Source: G965216905 sp965216905
GTDB lineage: Bacteria; Actinomycetota; Acidimicrobiia; Spongiisociales; ZC4RG35
Direction of reading: 5' to 3'
NCBI GenBank assembly: GCA_965216905.1
Contig: OZ244213.1
Coordinates: 2,976,001-3,040,000 of the forward strand
Length of the DNA: 64,000 nt
Below are positions 1 through 9,400 of this stretch, piece after piece; the first letter of the stretch is position 1, and every line of letters starts with the position of its first letter. A program made the translations under genes and the position numbers. The notes beneath the pieces are model-generated. The model saw nothing but the letters and a program-made list of their open reading frames with translations. It was not told where the DNA came from and searched no databases.

Positions 1-357
1 CGTCTCGATGCCGAGGTGCTGACGCCGGCCAGATACGAGGAGATCCTGCTCCACCAGCTGGTCTGCGAACGCATGGGGGTCGAGAACGGGGACTGGCATT
101 CCGCCAATTTCATCATTCGCGGCTCCGACGACGCACTCGTCCATGTCGATTGGGGAGCCGCCCGACCGCTCGACGATGGCGACCAGACCGAGTCGGGTCG
201 GGAGGCGCGCCTGCGACAGGTTCGCAACCTCGGCTTCTCCTTCCATGACCGACGACTCGCCCACCACACCGCGGACTTGCATGACACGATCACCGGGGAC
301 GCACTGCGAATGCAGGCGCTCCGAAGCCGTGCGGAAGGCATGGCACGGAACCGCTGA
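1..357 (+). CDS. APH/choline-kinase-like phosphotransferase, C-terminal part (5' end outside window)
   Basis: The frame is open to the first base, so this is the C-terminal part of a longer gene. The segment GDWHSANFIIRG followed by VHVDWGAA fits the catalytic loop (GDxHxxN) and metal-binding Asp of the aminoglycoside-phosphotransferase/choline-kinase fold, which passes ATP phosphate to a small molecule or protein. About 70 residues follow the metal-binding Asp, a normal tail for the family. A GTG at 16 could be mistaken for the start, but starting there would remove the whole N-lobe. The substrate cannot be inferred. The next gene is convergent, ending 17 nt away. Confidence 0.6.
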   Translation, partial: RLDAEVLTPARYEEILLHQLVCERMGVENGDWHSANFIIRGSDDALVHVDWGAARPLDDGDQTESGREARLRQVRNLGFSFHDRRLAHHTADLHDTITGDALRMQALRSRAEGMARNR

Positions 358-374
358 GGTGGCCGGCCGCTCGG

Positions 375-1976
375 TCACCCGCCTTCGACGACGACCGCCC
401 CGGTGAAGCGAGGCAGCCACAACTCGACGTCACCCGCGCCTTCCAACAGCGATGGACCGGTCGTTGTCTGGAAGGCGATCGTCGGGTGGTCGAGGCCTCC
501 GAGTGTGAAGGCGCCTCCGTTGCCGTCGATGTCGATCGCCACGACCGCACGTTCATCAGCATGGCTTCGCTGGAATGCCACCAGCCCAGGAGGGCAGTCG
601 ATCGGTTCGTACGCCCCGATGCTCAGCGCCGGAGTGTGCCTCCGGAGATCGATGAGCCGCCGAACCATTTCGAGTACCGACTCGGGGTCTCTCGATTGGG
701 TAGCGACGTTGCGCGCCTGGTATCCGTCGGCCACCGGAAGCCACGGCTCCACGTTCGGTTCGCAGAATCCGGCTTGGGGGCCGGGGGTCCATTGCATCGG
801 CGTGCGCTCCGGATCTCGACCGAGCCCCAACCCCGGACTCCGGATCTCCCACGGGTCGACGACCCGGTCGGCAGGGATCTCACCGTCGACCATGCCGATC
901 TCGTCTCCGTAGTAGAGGATCGGCGTACCGCGCAGTGTGAGCAGCAGCGTGAGTGCGCCACGAACTCGATCCGGACCCAACCGCGAAGCGACACGGTGCT
1001 GGTCGTGGTTTCCGAGTACCCAATTCGGCCAGGCGTTGTCGGGGAGGAGTCCCTCGTAGTGGCGGATCAGACCCTCGATCGAGTCGGCAGTCCACGTCAC
1101 GTCGTGGAGGTTGACGTTCTGGGGTAGGTGGATCTCGTCGCCGGCTCCGTAGTGGGTGACCAGTTCTTCGATCGGCAGGTTGATCTCACCGAGGAGCACC
1201 CGTCCGGGATACTCGTCGACGACCGCTCGTATCCAGCGATTGAACTGGTGGCCGTCCGGGGTGTTCTTCGAGTAGCGTTCCACCAGCCGTCTCGCCGGAT
1301 CCATGCCGGGCCGCCATTCGGGATCGGGTGGGTTGTCACGGAGCAGGCGATCCTTCATGACCCGATAGACGACGTCGACGCGGAAGCCGTCGATCCCCCG
1401 ATCGAGCCAGAAGCGCATCACGTCGAACATCGTCTCGCGGACCTCGCGGTTGCGCCAGTTGAGATCGGGTTGTTCGGCGAGGAAGGAATGCAGGTAGTAC
1501 TGGCCGGTCTCGGCATGCCACTCCCAGGCCGACTCGCCGTCGAACCGGCTCAGCCAGTTGTTGGGGGGTCCACCGTCGGGAGCGGGGTCCTCCCACAGGT
1601 ACCAATCCCGCTTCGGTGAGGAACGCGACGAGGCCGACTCGATGAACCAGGGATGCAGGCTCGACGTGTGGGACGGAACGAAATCCAGGAGCACCTTGAG
1701 GTCCCGGGCGTGGGCGGCCTCGACCAACTCGTCGAGGTCGGCCAGGGTGCCGAACATGGGGTGGACGTCGGTGTAGTCGCTGACGTCATACCCGAAGTCC
1801 GCCATGGGGGACGGATAGATGGGGGAGATCCACAGGGCATCGACCCCCAGGTCGCGGAGATGATCGATCCGGGCGGAGATGCCCGGCAGATCACCGATGC
1901 CATCTCGATTGCTGTCCTGGAAGCTCCGCGGGTAGACCTGGTAGATGATCCCACGTTTCCACCACTCGACACTCAC
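375..1976 (-). CDS. GH13 alpha-glucosidase / oligo-1,6-glucosidase-like
   Basis: Cytoplasmic glycoside hydrolase family 13 enzyme of 533 aa, the usual size for alpha-glucosidases that release glucose from maltose, isomaltose or sucrose-like oligosaccharides. The barrel opens with WWKRGIIYQVYPRSFQDSN. The catalytic residues are visible: nucleophile Asp201 in GFRVD, acid/base Glu264 in LLGEI and transition-state Asp325 in GNHDQ. There is no signal peptide, so it acts on imported sugar. The GTG start at 1976 is preceded by GGAGG five bases upstream. Exact specificity (alpha-1,4, alpha-1,6 or trehalose-type) cannot be read reliably. It lies downstream of the Tam-type gene on the same strand, 72 nt away. 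Confidence 0.9.
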   Translation of the reverse strand: MSVEWWKRGIIYQVYPRSFQDSNRDGIGDLPGISARIDHLRDLGVDALWISPIYPSPMADFGYDVSDYTDVHPMFGTLADLDELVEAAHARDLKVLLDFVPSHTSSLHPWFIESASSRSSPKRDWYLWEDPAPDGGPPNNWLSRFDGESAWEWHAETGQYYLHSFLAEQPDLNWRNREVRETMFDVMRFWLDRGIDGFRVDVVYRVMKDRLLRDNPPDPEWRPGMDPARRLVERYSKNTPDGHQFNRWIRAVVDEYPGRVLLGEINLPIEELVTHYGAGDEIHLPQNVNLHDVTWTADSIEGLIRHYEGLLPDNAWPNWVLGNHDQHRVASRLGPDRVRGALTLLLTLRGTPILYYGDEIGMVDGEIPADRVVDPWEIRSPGLGLGRDPERTPMQWTPGPQAGFCEPNVEPWLPVADGYQARNVATQSRDPESVLEMVRRLIDLRRHTPALSIGAYEPIDCPPGLVAFQRSHADERAVVAIDIDGNGGAFTLGGLDHPTIAFQTTTGPSLLEGAGDVELWLPRFTGAVVVEGG

Positions 1977-2048
1977 CGACCACCTCCAGACGATGGACCG
2001 AGGTAACTCACCTGCTGAACCATCCCTTCCCGTTTTCGGTACGGAGCT

Positions 2049-2810
2049 TCATTCGGCCACTGCCACCATGAACAACCGGGTGAAGGGAAGGACGGTGGTC
2101 CCATCTCGCTGGGGCGGATACGCCTCACCGTAGCGGCGACGGCACTCCGCCGAGAACGACTCGATCTCGTCCTCCGTGAGCGCATCGAGCACCGGCCGGA
2201 GCAGGGATCCGGTCGTCCATCGCCACACGGGGTCCTCCCCGTGAAGCTCCTGGAAGTAGGTGGTGCGCCACATGTCGATGCGGGCCGGTTGCAGCCAGTC
2301 GCGATACCGCTCCGGGTTCGACAAGCGATCGGTCATCAGGGCACTCCGGGCCTCGTCGGACCACCGGAAGTCCTCGAGGATCTCCGCCGGGATTCGATGG
2401 GTCGGCTCCCACCAATTGTCGGGCATCTGAACCGCCAAGGTGCCGTCGGTGGCGACGTGGGAGCGCAGCCGCGAAAAGATAGCCGCGTGGTCGTCGATCC
2501 AATGAAGGGCGGCGTTGGAGAAGATCAGATCGGGGCGTCGGTCAGGTTCCCAGGCTGCGATATCGCCGAGCTGGAACCGGAGTCGATCGGTCTCCAGCGA
2601 GCGTGCCCGCTCGACCATCTCGGGGGAGGAGTCGATACCGAGGACCTCGGCGTTCGGCCAGCGCTCCGCCAGCAGCCGGGTGATCTCACCGGTGCCACTC
2701 CCCAGGTCGACGATCGTCGCCGGCTGGCTGTCGATTCGGGCGATCAACTCGACGCCAGGCCGGAGCCGGTGGTCGGCGAACTGGAGATATCGGTCCGGAT
2801 CCCACGTCAC
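2049..2810 (-). CDS. tam: trans-aconitate 2-methyltransferase-like SAM methyltransferase
   Basis: Rossmann-fold methyltransferase of 253 aa. The N-terminus MTWDPDRYLQFADHRLRPG and the SAM-binding motif IVDLGSGTGE (residues 33-42) match trans-aconitate methyltransferases, which methyl-esterify trans-aconitate, an inhibitor of the TCA cycle formed spontaneously from cis-aconitate. The same frame is open for nearly 290 codons upstream, but the GTG at 2808-2810 gives the family N-terminus, and a TAGGTT hexamer sits 7 nt upstream of it (2818-2823), consistent with a leaderless start. Substrate is by family only. Confidence 0.82.
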   Translation of the reverse strand: MTWDPDRYLQFADHRLRPGVELIARIDSQPATIVDLGSGTGEITRLLAERWPNAEVLGIDSSPEMVERARSLETDRLRFQLGDIAAWEPDRRPDLIFSNAALHWIDDHAAIFSRLRSHVATDGTLAVQMPDNWWEPTHRIPAEILEDFRWSDEARSALMTDRLSNPERYRDWLQPARIDMWRTTYFQELHGEDPVWRWTTGSLLRPVLDALTEDEIESFSAECRRRYGEAYPPQRDGTTVLPFTRLFMVAVAE

Positions 2811-3126
2811 CCTCGAGAACCTAGCGGTCCAGTCATCGAGACCGGCCCGACGGTCTCCGAGGCCACGTCCTGCGAGAGTGCGATCGGTGACGAGTTCGTG
2901 GCCGGCGAGACCTTCGTCCGAATCGCCAACGCTGCGTTGTTCGCCACCCTGCGAGTGACCGGAGCGTTGGTGTGGGGGGCGATGAGTCGTCTCGTCCTTC
3001 CGATGCTGGATCGGTCGACCGCCACGGAGCGCACGCCGTTCACCTGAGCCGGGCGAGCCGGTTCGGCGCCGGCGAGGCCGGCGCCTTGCCCGAACTGGGT
3101 GGGTTCCAGAAGTAGGGTCGTCCACC
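2811..3126. other. 316-nt intergenic region with divergent promoters
   Basis: Lies between the divergent methyltransferase and SARP genes. It carries a TAGGTT -10-like hexamer for the minus-strand gene (2818-2823), a TAGGGT hexamer 8 nt before the plus-strand ATG (3113-3118) and a GC hairpin at 3065-3085. A plus-strand frame ending at a TGA at 3045-3047 contains a hydrophobic, protein-like tail (roughly 2899-3047, GTG at 2899). No family could be assigned, and it is not called as a gene. Confidence 0.4.
3065..3085. terminator. perfect 9-bp GC hairpin
   Basis: GGCGCCGGC, loop GAG, then GCCGGCGCC: a perfect 9-bp inverted repeat without a T tract. It sits 41 nt upstream of the SARP-type gene and 18 nt after the stop of a doubtful small plus-strand frame. 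It may be a terminator or a regulatory stem. Confidence 0.4.
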
Positions 3127-6100
3127 ATGGGTGGCGGTGTGCGAATCCGGAGCTTTGGCGAGTTCGAGTGGTGGTCGAACGACACCGCTCTCCCCGTCCC
3201 TTCACACCGCAGCACACGAGAGCTCCTGTTGTTCCTCTCGGGGCGGAGTGCGTTCCATCGAGAGCTGGCGCTCACGACGCTCTGGCCGGATCGTTCTCGA
3301 CAGCGTGCGGGGAAGGCATTGTCGCAAGCCCTGTGGGAGATACGGTCGAGCACCGCAAGCCTGCCGGGCGGTGCCTTGATCGAGACGTCGAGGACTTCGG
3401 TCCGCCTCATGCAGCCGGTCGAGAGCGATCTCGAGCGCTTCCGGTCGCTGGCCGCCGGCACCGACCTCAGCTCTTTGAGGGCCGCTTGCTCGATGGCTGC
3501 CGGATCGTTCTTGCCGGGGCATGGGTCGTCATGGGCGGAGGCCACCCGGGCGGAGTTGGATCGACTCCTCCGCGCGGCACTCCTGGAAGCTGCCACGCGG
3601 CTCCACGAGATTTCGAGCGACCAGTCCCTCCGGTACCTCCGACGGCTGCTCGACCTCGATCCGTTCAACGAGGCGGCTCACGTCCTGTGTATGCGTGTGC
3701 TTGCCGGGCTCGAACGGGGTGCGGAGTTGGCTGCACATTTCGAGGGCATCCGCGCAACCTTCGGCGCCAACGACATGCCGGTGTCTCCTCATCTCGTCAG
3801 GACCTATCGAGCCTTGGCTTCAGAAACGACACCCGACATCGGACACCCGACGGATCGGCTCCCAATGCTTGGTCGGACGGAGGAGCTGCATGAGGCGCTG
3901 GCGGCGCTCGACGGCACCACCCCCGAGTCCGTCCTGGTGGCCGGACCGGCGGGGATCGGAAAGTCTCGCCTCGTGTCGGCGATCGCCGAGACGTTGGAGG
4001 GTCGGGGCCTGGCCACGATGTGGGTCGACTGTGGTCGAGGGTTCGGACACGAGCCATTCCTCGCTGCGATCAATGGTTCGTTGACCGACTCGATGATCGA
4101 TCATCTCCAGGGATCGTTGGCCCTCACCCATCTCGGGCGTCTCGCATCGGGAATACCTCGATTGGGGGGCGAGAAGTCTTTCCGACAGGGACCTCCCGGA
4201 TTCATGAATGAGTCGTCCGTGGTCCTGGAAGGAATCGCGGCTGTCCTCGAGGAGATGTCCGGGCACCAGAGCATCGTCGTCGTCTTTGAAGACGTGCATC
4301 GCGCCTCGGAGGGATTGGCGCAAACCATCAGCCGTCTGGCGACCAACGCTCGGTCTCCGATCCGAGCGCTCTGTACCGTTCGGACCGGACTCGACCACCA
4401 GGCGGCCATCAGGCGAGGACCAGGTCTGGGCAAGCTCAAGACCATCCACCTCGGCCCGCTGGATGACTTCGAGATCGAGCAGCTCGTGCAGCTCGGCTTG
4501 CGGGGATCTGTGCGCTCTGTGCGCGAAGCCATCGCCCATCGGAGCCAGGGTGTACCGCTCGCCGCGGTCGAGTTGATTCGTTGGGTGAGGGATCGGGGAC
4601 TCGAGGGGGCGCTGGACGGCCCGGCCGGGATGGACGTCATTGCCCTGGCCGTCATCGAGCAACTCGAACATCTTCCTCGGCCCACTCGTTTGGTGTTGGA
4701 AGCATGTGCGGTGCTGGGCGATGCATCGGACGGGAGTCACATCCGGGCAATGATCGACGACGCCGAGTCGAGACTCGATACCTTGAGCGACTTCGAGCTC
4801 ATCGAGCGATCCGGTCGGCGATATCGGTTCCGTCACTCGGTCGTCCGCGACGTGGTCTATGAGCAGACGGATGACGATCTTCGATGTCATCTGCATCGGC
4901 TGGCGTCCGAAACATTGGTTGCTCACGGCGAACACGGCCTGGCGGTGGCCGCTCACCTCAGCCGATCCGGAGACGAACGCGAGGCGATTGCTCATCTCCT
5001 CGGCGCCGGAAGAAGCCTGGTCGAGCGGGGTGAGTTGATCGAGGCGCAGGAAGTGTTCCAGCACGCGGCCGAATCGGCACGGGCGCTGAGCGATCACGCC
5101 CGAGTGGTCGCGGCCCTCTCTGGACTGCAGGAGGCCCAGGCGAGAGCCGGCAACCATGCCGCTCAGTTTCGGACGTGTCGCGAGCTTCGAGCGCTCGTCA
5201 CGAATCAGGAGATGACGCCGGAACCGACGCATCTGCTCGCCTTGGCCGACGCCGCGATCGCCGTGGGGGAGATCGATCTGGCGATCGACGTGGCCGACTC
5301 GGTTTGCGGAGGTGCCGCGGCGACCGATCGTGACGGTACCGCCCGGGCCTACTTCGTTCTGGCGCGCGCCCTTCGAGAGGCCGGCCGTCTCGACGAGGCC
5401 GAGGACGCCGCCCGCACGTCGATCGATTCTGCCTCCTCGGCCGAGGTGACCTCCTCCGGCCACCGGATCTTGGGACGAGTGCTGCTCGACCGGGGAGACC
5501 ACGCCGCTGCCGAGCGTGAGTTGGCAACGGCGCTGTACTTTTCGGAGGCGGCCGGCGATACCTACCTCTCGTGCACCAATCAGAACGCGCTGGCCACCGC
5601 ACTCCTTGTCGTCGGTGATACCCAGCGGGCGAGAGCAGCTCTCGAAGAGACGGTGCAGAGAGCCGACCGGCTCGGAGCCCGCAACGTGGCGACACTCGCC
5701 CTCGGGAATCTCGGGATCGTGCACTTCGTGGAAGGCCGCCCCACGACCGCCGTCGACATCATGGTCTCGGCGGCCGAAGCAGCCGAGACTGCGGCGCTGG
5801 GCATCAACCGGGCAACCAGTCTGACCAATGCTGCGGAGGTCATGATCGAGTACCTCGGGAGGAACTGTGAGGCTGAAGCACTCCTCACCGAGGCGGAGCA
5901 GACGTTCGTCAAGGCCGGCCACAACATGGGCCGGGCCCAGGTTCTGGACTGTCGTGGCAAGCTCGCAGTCGGCCAGGGTGACATCGTGGCCGCACGACGG
6001 CACTTCGACCAGGCCGACCGGCTGTGCACCGAGTCCGGCGACGACTTCGTCGCAACGCAGGTGCTGCAATCGTGGGCGCTCGCCGAGTCGAGACTGGGGA

Positions 6101-6741
6101 GCAGCGACACCGCGTTGAGACTCATCGACCGTGCCATCGCCCTCGATGGTGGTGGCGGCTTCGCCCACCCGCTGGCCATCGCAACCAGAGGATGGATTCT
6201 CTTCGAACGCGGCGAGGCCATCGCGGCGATGCGCGAGCTGGAACGGGCGATGAACGAGTTGACAGCGGCCACCGAGCACGCGCATCTCATCACCTACTGG
6301 CTGTACCGAGTGGCTTCGAGCCTGGGTCACCGGGCAATTGCGGTTCGGGCGCTCCAGCGAGCCAACGCCGCGCTCCGAAGCATTCGGGAGGACGCCGGCC
6401 CGGCATGGCCGGAGATTCGGTCGAGCATTTCGGTCTACGGCGAGATCGAGGAGTCGTGGCGTCGTGACGTCGCGTCGACGGTCGTTGTCGACCTGCGCCG
6501 AATTGCCGATTCATCGTCGAGCGTCACCGTCGTCCTCAAGGTTCCGCCACACCGGGACGCCGGCCAGCGGCGAGCTGCGCTCGAAGACGTTCTGCGCCAG
6601 TGCGGCGCACAGGGGGGAGCCGCCACCGCCGCCGACCTCGGAGAGATCCTGGGCGTGTCCCGCCGGACAGTGCAACGCGATTTGGCATCGATCAGAGCAG
6701 ACGGTGGCGCTCCGTCACCCGTCGAGTCGCCCACCGACTGA
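3127..6741 (+). CDS. SARP/BTAD-AAA-TPR transcriptional regulator with C-terminal HTH
   Basis: Large cytoplasmic regulator of 1204 aa. Residues 1-100 look like a winged-helix DNA-binding domain (RIRSFGEFEW start) and 100-235 like a bacterial transcriptional activator domain. A linker carrying MLGRTEEL leads into a STAND/AAA ATPase with Walker A GPAGIGKS (273-280) and a Walker B-like VVVFEDVH near 380. Residues 600-1090 are TPR-like helical repeats. The last 40 residues contain a second helix-turn-helix (LGEILGVSRRTVQRDL). Family members act as ATP-gated activators of secondary-metabolite or secretion genes. TAGGGT lies 8 nt before the ATG. The secreted RTX protein 63 nt downstream is the obvious candidate target (inference). 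Confidence 0.85.
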   Translation: MGGGVRIRSFGEFEWWSNDTALPVPSHRSTRELLLFLSGRSAFHRELALTTLWPDRSRQRAGKALSQALWEIRSSTASLPGGALIETSRTSVRLMQPVESDLERFRSLAAGTDLSSLRAACSMAAGSFLPGHGSSWAEATRAELDRLLRAALLEAATRLHEISSDQSLRYLRRLLDLDPFNEAAHVLCMRVLAGLERGAELAAHFEGIRATFGANDMPVSPHLVRTYRALASETTPDIGHPTDRLPMLGRTEELHEALAALDGTTPESVLVAGPAGIGKSRLVSAIAETLEGRGLATMWVDCGRGFGHEPFLAAINGSLTDSMIDHLQGSLALTHLGRLASGIPRLGGEKSFRQGPPGFMNESSVVLEGIAAVLEEMSGHQSIVVVFEDVHRASEGLAQTISRLATNARSPIRALCTVRTGLDHQAAIRRGPGLGKLKTIHLGPLDDFEIEQLVQLGLRGSVRSVREAIAHRSQGVPLAAVELIRWVRDRGLEGALDGPAGMDVIALAVIEQLEHLPRPTRLVLEACAVLGDASDGSHIRAMIDDAESRLDTLSDFELIERSGRRYRFRHSVVRDVVYEQTDDDLRCHLHRLASETLVAHGEHGLAVAAHLSRSGDEREAIAHLLGAGRSLVERGELIEAQEVFQHAAESARALSDHARVVAALSGLQEAQARAGNHAAQFRTCRELRALVTNQEMTPEPTHLLALADAAIAVGEIDLAIDVADSVCGGAAATDRDGTARAYFVLARALREAGRLDEAEDAARTSIDSASSAEVTSSGHRILGRVLLDRGDHAAAERELATALYFSEAAGDTYLSCTNQNALATALLVVGDTQRARAALEETVQRADRLGARNVATLALGNLGIVHFVEGRPTTAVDIMVSAAEAAETAALGINRATSLTNAAEVMIEYLGRNCEAEALLTEAEQTFVKAGHNMGRAQVLDCRGKLAVGQGDIVAARRHFDQADRLCTESGDDFVATQVLQSWALAESRLGSSDTALRLIDRAIALDGGGGFAHPLAIATRGWILFERGEAIAAMRELERAMNELTAATEHAHLITYWLYRVASSLGHRAIAVRALQRANAALRSIREDAGPAWPEIRSSISVYGEIEESWRRDVASTVVVDLRRIADSSSSVTVVLKVPPHRDAGQRRAALEDVLRQCGAQGGAATAADLGEILGVSRRTVQRDLASIRADGGAPSPVESPTD

Positions 6742-6804
6742 GAGAAGCCTGAGACGAGTCTGCGCCACGCTCGGAACGTTCGAGTTCCCGGCGAGAGGAC
6801 CATC

Positions 6805-9270
6805 GTGGACGTTCAGCCCTCCGTTCGTGGCGCATCAGGCGCCGTCCCCAGACTGCTGTTGATCTTCACGATCGCGCTGCTGATGGCCGTCACACCGTTC
6901 GGTGCACCAGGTGTTGCTCGCGCCGGCGTGGCCGACCGGGGCTGTGATACCGGGGATGTGTGGACTCCCGATTGGAGGGGGACCTCGGGAGCCGACACCC
7001 TCCTGGTCGATGTCCCGACCTTCGAACTGTCGAATCCGGAGATCTCGATCGACATGCGCGGCGGCGACGACCTCATCTGTTTCGCCGTGCTGCCCGAGGC
7101 GTTTCCCGGGACGGTCAACACGGTCAAGGTAGAGCTGGGAGGTGGCGACGACGTGGCGATCTTCCTCGGTCGGATCACCTCGGCCGAGTTGGTCATCAAT
7201 GGGATGGGCGGCGACGACACCATCGTGGCCGTCCCGCGCGACCCGACGATATTGTCCGACAACGACTATCCGAACACCTTCAACGGCGGTTCCGGGTTTG
7301 ACCGGCTCCTGTTGGCCGGCTGCTCGGTCGAAATCGACATGGTGCGCGGGATCGGCCAGGCGATCAGCGGGACACGCAGCGCCTGCGGGGTCCCGTACCT
7401 GCCCGATGTTCCGTTCCTCAGCCGACTTCTGAAGATCACCAAGGTGAACCCATGGATTGCCACCGCGACCAAGTGGCTGGTGGGGGAGGCGAGCGACCCC
7501 GGTCCCGGATTCAGATTCAGTGGGTTCCCAGCCGTCTACGGCTCGCCCTACGCCGACGTCCTGCGCGGGGGCGGCGAGAACGACTTTCTCAATGGTATGG
7601 ACGGCGACGACCAGCTGTACGGGAAGGGTGGATCGGACCGTCTGTACGGAGGAAGAGGTGACGACCTGCTCAACCCGGGTTGGCGGGGCTCCACCGCCGA
7701 TGTGCCCGAACGAGTCGACGGCGGACCGGGGACGGACACCTTCGACGTGTCCCACGACTACGCGGCCAGCCAGACCAGGCCCAAGTTCTGGCCTCTGAGC
7801 ATCGATCTCGTCAAGAGCGAAGCGTTTGAGCAGTCCTACACGGGCGGATATGAGGCCGGTGGCGGAGAGGTCCGTGCGGTCGAGAACGTGAGAGGAACCC
7901 CGCTCGCCGATGAGATCTTCGGGAGCGACGGCATCAACCGGATCTGGGGTGGGGGCGGTGCGGACGTCATTCATGGTCGCGGGGGAGACGACACCCTGTT
8001 CGGCCAACCCGGCGACGACGATCTCCGAGGAGGTGCCGGTGACGACGTCATCGAAGGGGGCTGGGGAGACGACAACGCGCGGGGCGGTCCCGGCAACGAC
8101 GTCATCAACGTCGGAGAGGGCCACGACGACGCGCGTGGCGGCGATGGCGACGACGTCATCAGGGGTGGTCCCGGCGACGATCTCGTCTCGGGTGAGGCCG
8201 GTCACGACCATCTGGTCGGGGGGGGAGGCGAGACGACCATCTATGGCGGCCCTGGCAACGACGTGCTGATCGGCCATCGCCAGCTCGACGACGTCGAGCT
8301 GATCGGGTCCCGGCTGCTGCAACCCGGCCCTGGAAACGACAAGTGTTCGAGTGGACGCCTCATGCTCAACTGCGAGGAGGTCACCCGAGGTGTGCATGCT
8401 CTCGACCGCGTTCCCAAGACGGTCGCGCAGCGGGGGTGCGCCTTCGACGCCGAGTATCGGTTGGTTGCTCGGCCGCCGCGGCCGGCCTGGACGGATTCCC
8501 ATGAGATCGACGCCGGTTGGAGTGTGATCAGCCCGGGTGTCCCGGTGACGCTGCGTCAGCGGCGGGCGGCCGGGGTCCTGGCGCCGCCCCACACCCCGTT
8601 CCTCTCATCCGTTTCGTTGCGGGTGCCGATCAGTGGTGCGTACAAGCTCCGGCTGGTCGCCGGACTCACGCGGGACCCTGGCTGGCAATCCCGATGGGAC
8701 TCGACTGTGACGTTCGACTGTCCCTACGTCGACGCCGGGAACGACCGGTACGTGCCCCATGGCGTGGCCAACACCGTCGTTCTGCAGGGTGTCGAGATCG
8801 ATGCGGAGACGATCAGCTGGTCGCAGGAGAGTGGGCCGGGTCAGGTCCTGCCGGCCTCCGGTTCTTCCTTCTCGGTGATCAAACCCAAGGTGTCAGCCAC
8901 CAAACCGGGGACGTATCGCATGAAGGTGAAGGCCACGTCGGCCATGGACCAGGCGTCCGACACGATGCAGGTTCATGCCTACAACCTCGTACCAACCGCC
9001 AACGCCGGAAGTGACGATCTCGGCGTGAGGTCGGCGACCTACCGGCTGAATGGCTCGGGAAGCGATCGGAACGGCGATCCACTCGCCTACAAGTGGACCC
9101 TTCCGAGCGGCGTGTCATTCGAATCCGGTGGCGCGACGAGTCTCCGGCCGTGGGTCCGGTTCGCCACTTCCGGACGGTACGAGCTGACGCTCCGGGCCTG
9201 CGATCCATACAGCGGCTGCGATACCGACCGGGTCGTGTTCGACGTGTCCCTGGGAGATGGACCGCAGTAG
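6805..9270 (+). CDS. secreted RTX (GGxGxD) calcium-binding protein with PKD-like C-terminus
   Basis: Exported protein of 821 aa. Residues 15-41 form a signal peptide ending in GVARAG. Two blocks of glycine-aspartate nonapeptides (about residues 247-292 and 370-490, e.g. GRGGDDTLFGQPGDDDL) would form calcium-binding parallel beta-rolls as in haemolysin-type proteins. From about residue 640 two Ig/PKD-like beta-sandwich segments follow (DAGNDRYVPHG and ANAGSDDLG starts). No enzymatic domain is evident, so an adhesive or surface-layer role is inferred. GTG start at 6805 with GAGAGGAC upstream. It follows the SARP-type regulator in the same direction. Confidence 0.82.
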   Translation: MDVQPSVRGASGAVPRLLLIFTIALLMAVTPFGAPGVARAGVADRGCDTGDVWTPDWRGTSGADTLLVDVPTFELSNPEISIDMRGGDDLICFAVLPEAFPGTVNTVKVELGGGDDVAIFLGRITSAELVINGMGGDDTIVAVPRDPTILSDNDYPNTFNGGSGFDRLLLAGCSVEIDMVRGIGQAISGTRSACGVPYLPDVPFLSRLLKITKVNPWIATATKWLVGEASDPGPGFRFSGFPAVYGSPYADVLRGGGENDFLNGMDGDDQLYGKGGSDRLYGGRGDDLLNPGWRGSTADVPERVDGGPGTDTFDVSHDYAASQTRPKFWPLSIDLVKSEAFEQSYTGGYEAGGGEVRAVENVRGTPLADEIFGSDGINRIWGGGGADVIHGRGGDDTLFGQPGDDDLRGGAGDDVIEGGWGDDNARGGPGNDVINVGEGHDDARGGDGDDVIRGGPGDDLVSGEAGHDHLVGGGGETTIYGGPGNDVLIGHRQLDDVELIGSRLLQPGPGNDKCSSGRLMLNCEEVTRGVHALDRVPKTVAQRGCAFDAEYRLVARPPRPAWTDSHEIDAGWSVISPGVPVTLRQRRAAGVLAPPHTPFLSSVSLRVPISGAYKLRLVAGLTRDPGWQSRWDSTVTFDCPYVDAGNDRYVPHGVANTVVLQGVEIDAETISWSQESGPGQVLPASGSSFSVIKPKVSATKPGTYRMKVKATSAMDQASDTMQVHAYNLVPTANAGSDDLGVRSATYRLNGSGSDRNGDPLAYKWTLPSGVSFESGGATSLRPWVRFATSGRYELTLRACDPYSGCDTDRVVFDVSLGDGPQ

Positions 9271-9293
9271 CGCGACGAACCCGATTCGCAGAG

Positions 9294-9349
9294 TTTGCGA
9301 GGCGCGCCAGGTCGGGAGGCGCGCCAGGTCGGGAGGCGCGCCTCGCAAA
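9294..9349. repeat. 17-bp tandem repeat flanked by a perfect 15-bp inverted repeat
   Basis: Two full copies of GGCGCCAGGTCGGGA-type 17-mers (9301-9317 and 9318-9334), each opening with the 8-bp palindrome GGCGCGCC, are followed by a third partial copy. The ends, TTTGCGAGGCGCGCC (9294-9308) and GGCGCGCCTCGCAAA (9335-9349), are exact reverse complements. It lies 24 nt after the RTX stop and 52 nt before the next ATG. It probably acts as the RTX terminator, although only A/T-poor sequence follows. Confidence 0.75.
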
Positions 9350-9400
9350 TGTCATGGCCGGGCGGGAGCGGGGTGCAGGTCGAGGCTGTACCTTGCGCGG

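Noticed and set aside
2811..3668. N-terminal extension of the Tam-type frame
   Set aside because: Overlaps the SARP gene on the other strand; basic, low-complexity residues; family start lies at 2810.
3820..6330. 836-codon open frame antisense to the SARP-type gene
   Set aside because: GC-rich codon bias opens a shadow frame; no family resemblance and no start signal.
6835..8592. 585-codon open frame antisense to the RTX gene
   Set aside because: Mirror image of the glycine-aspartate repeats; not a gene.
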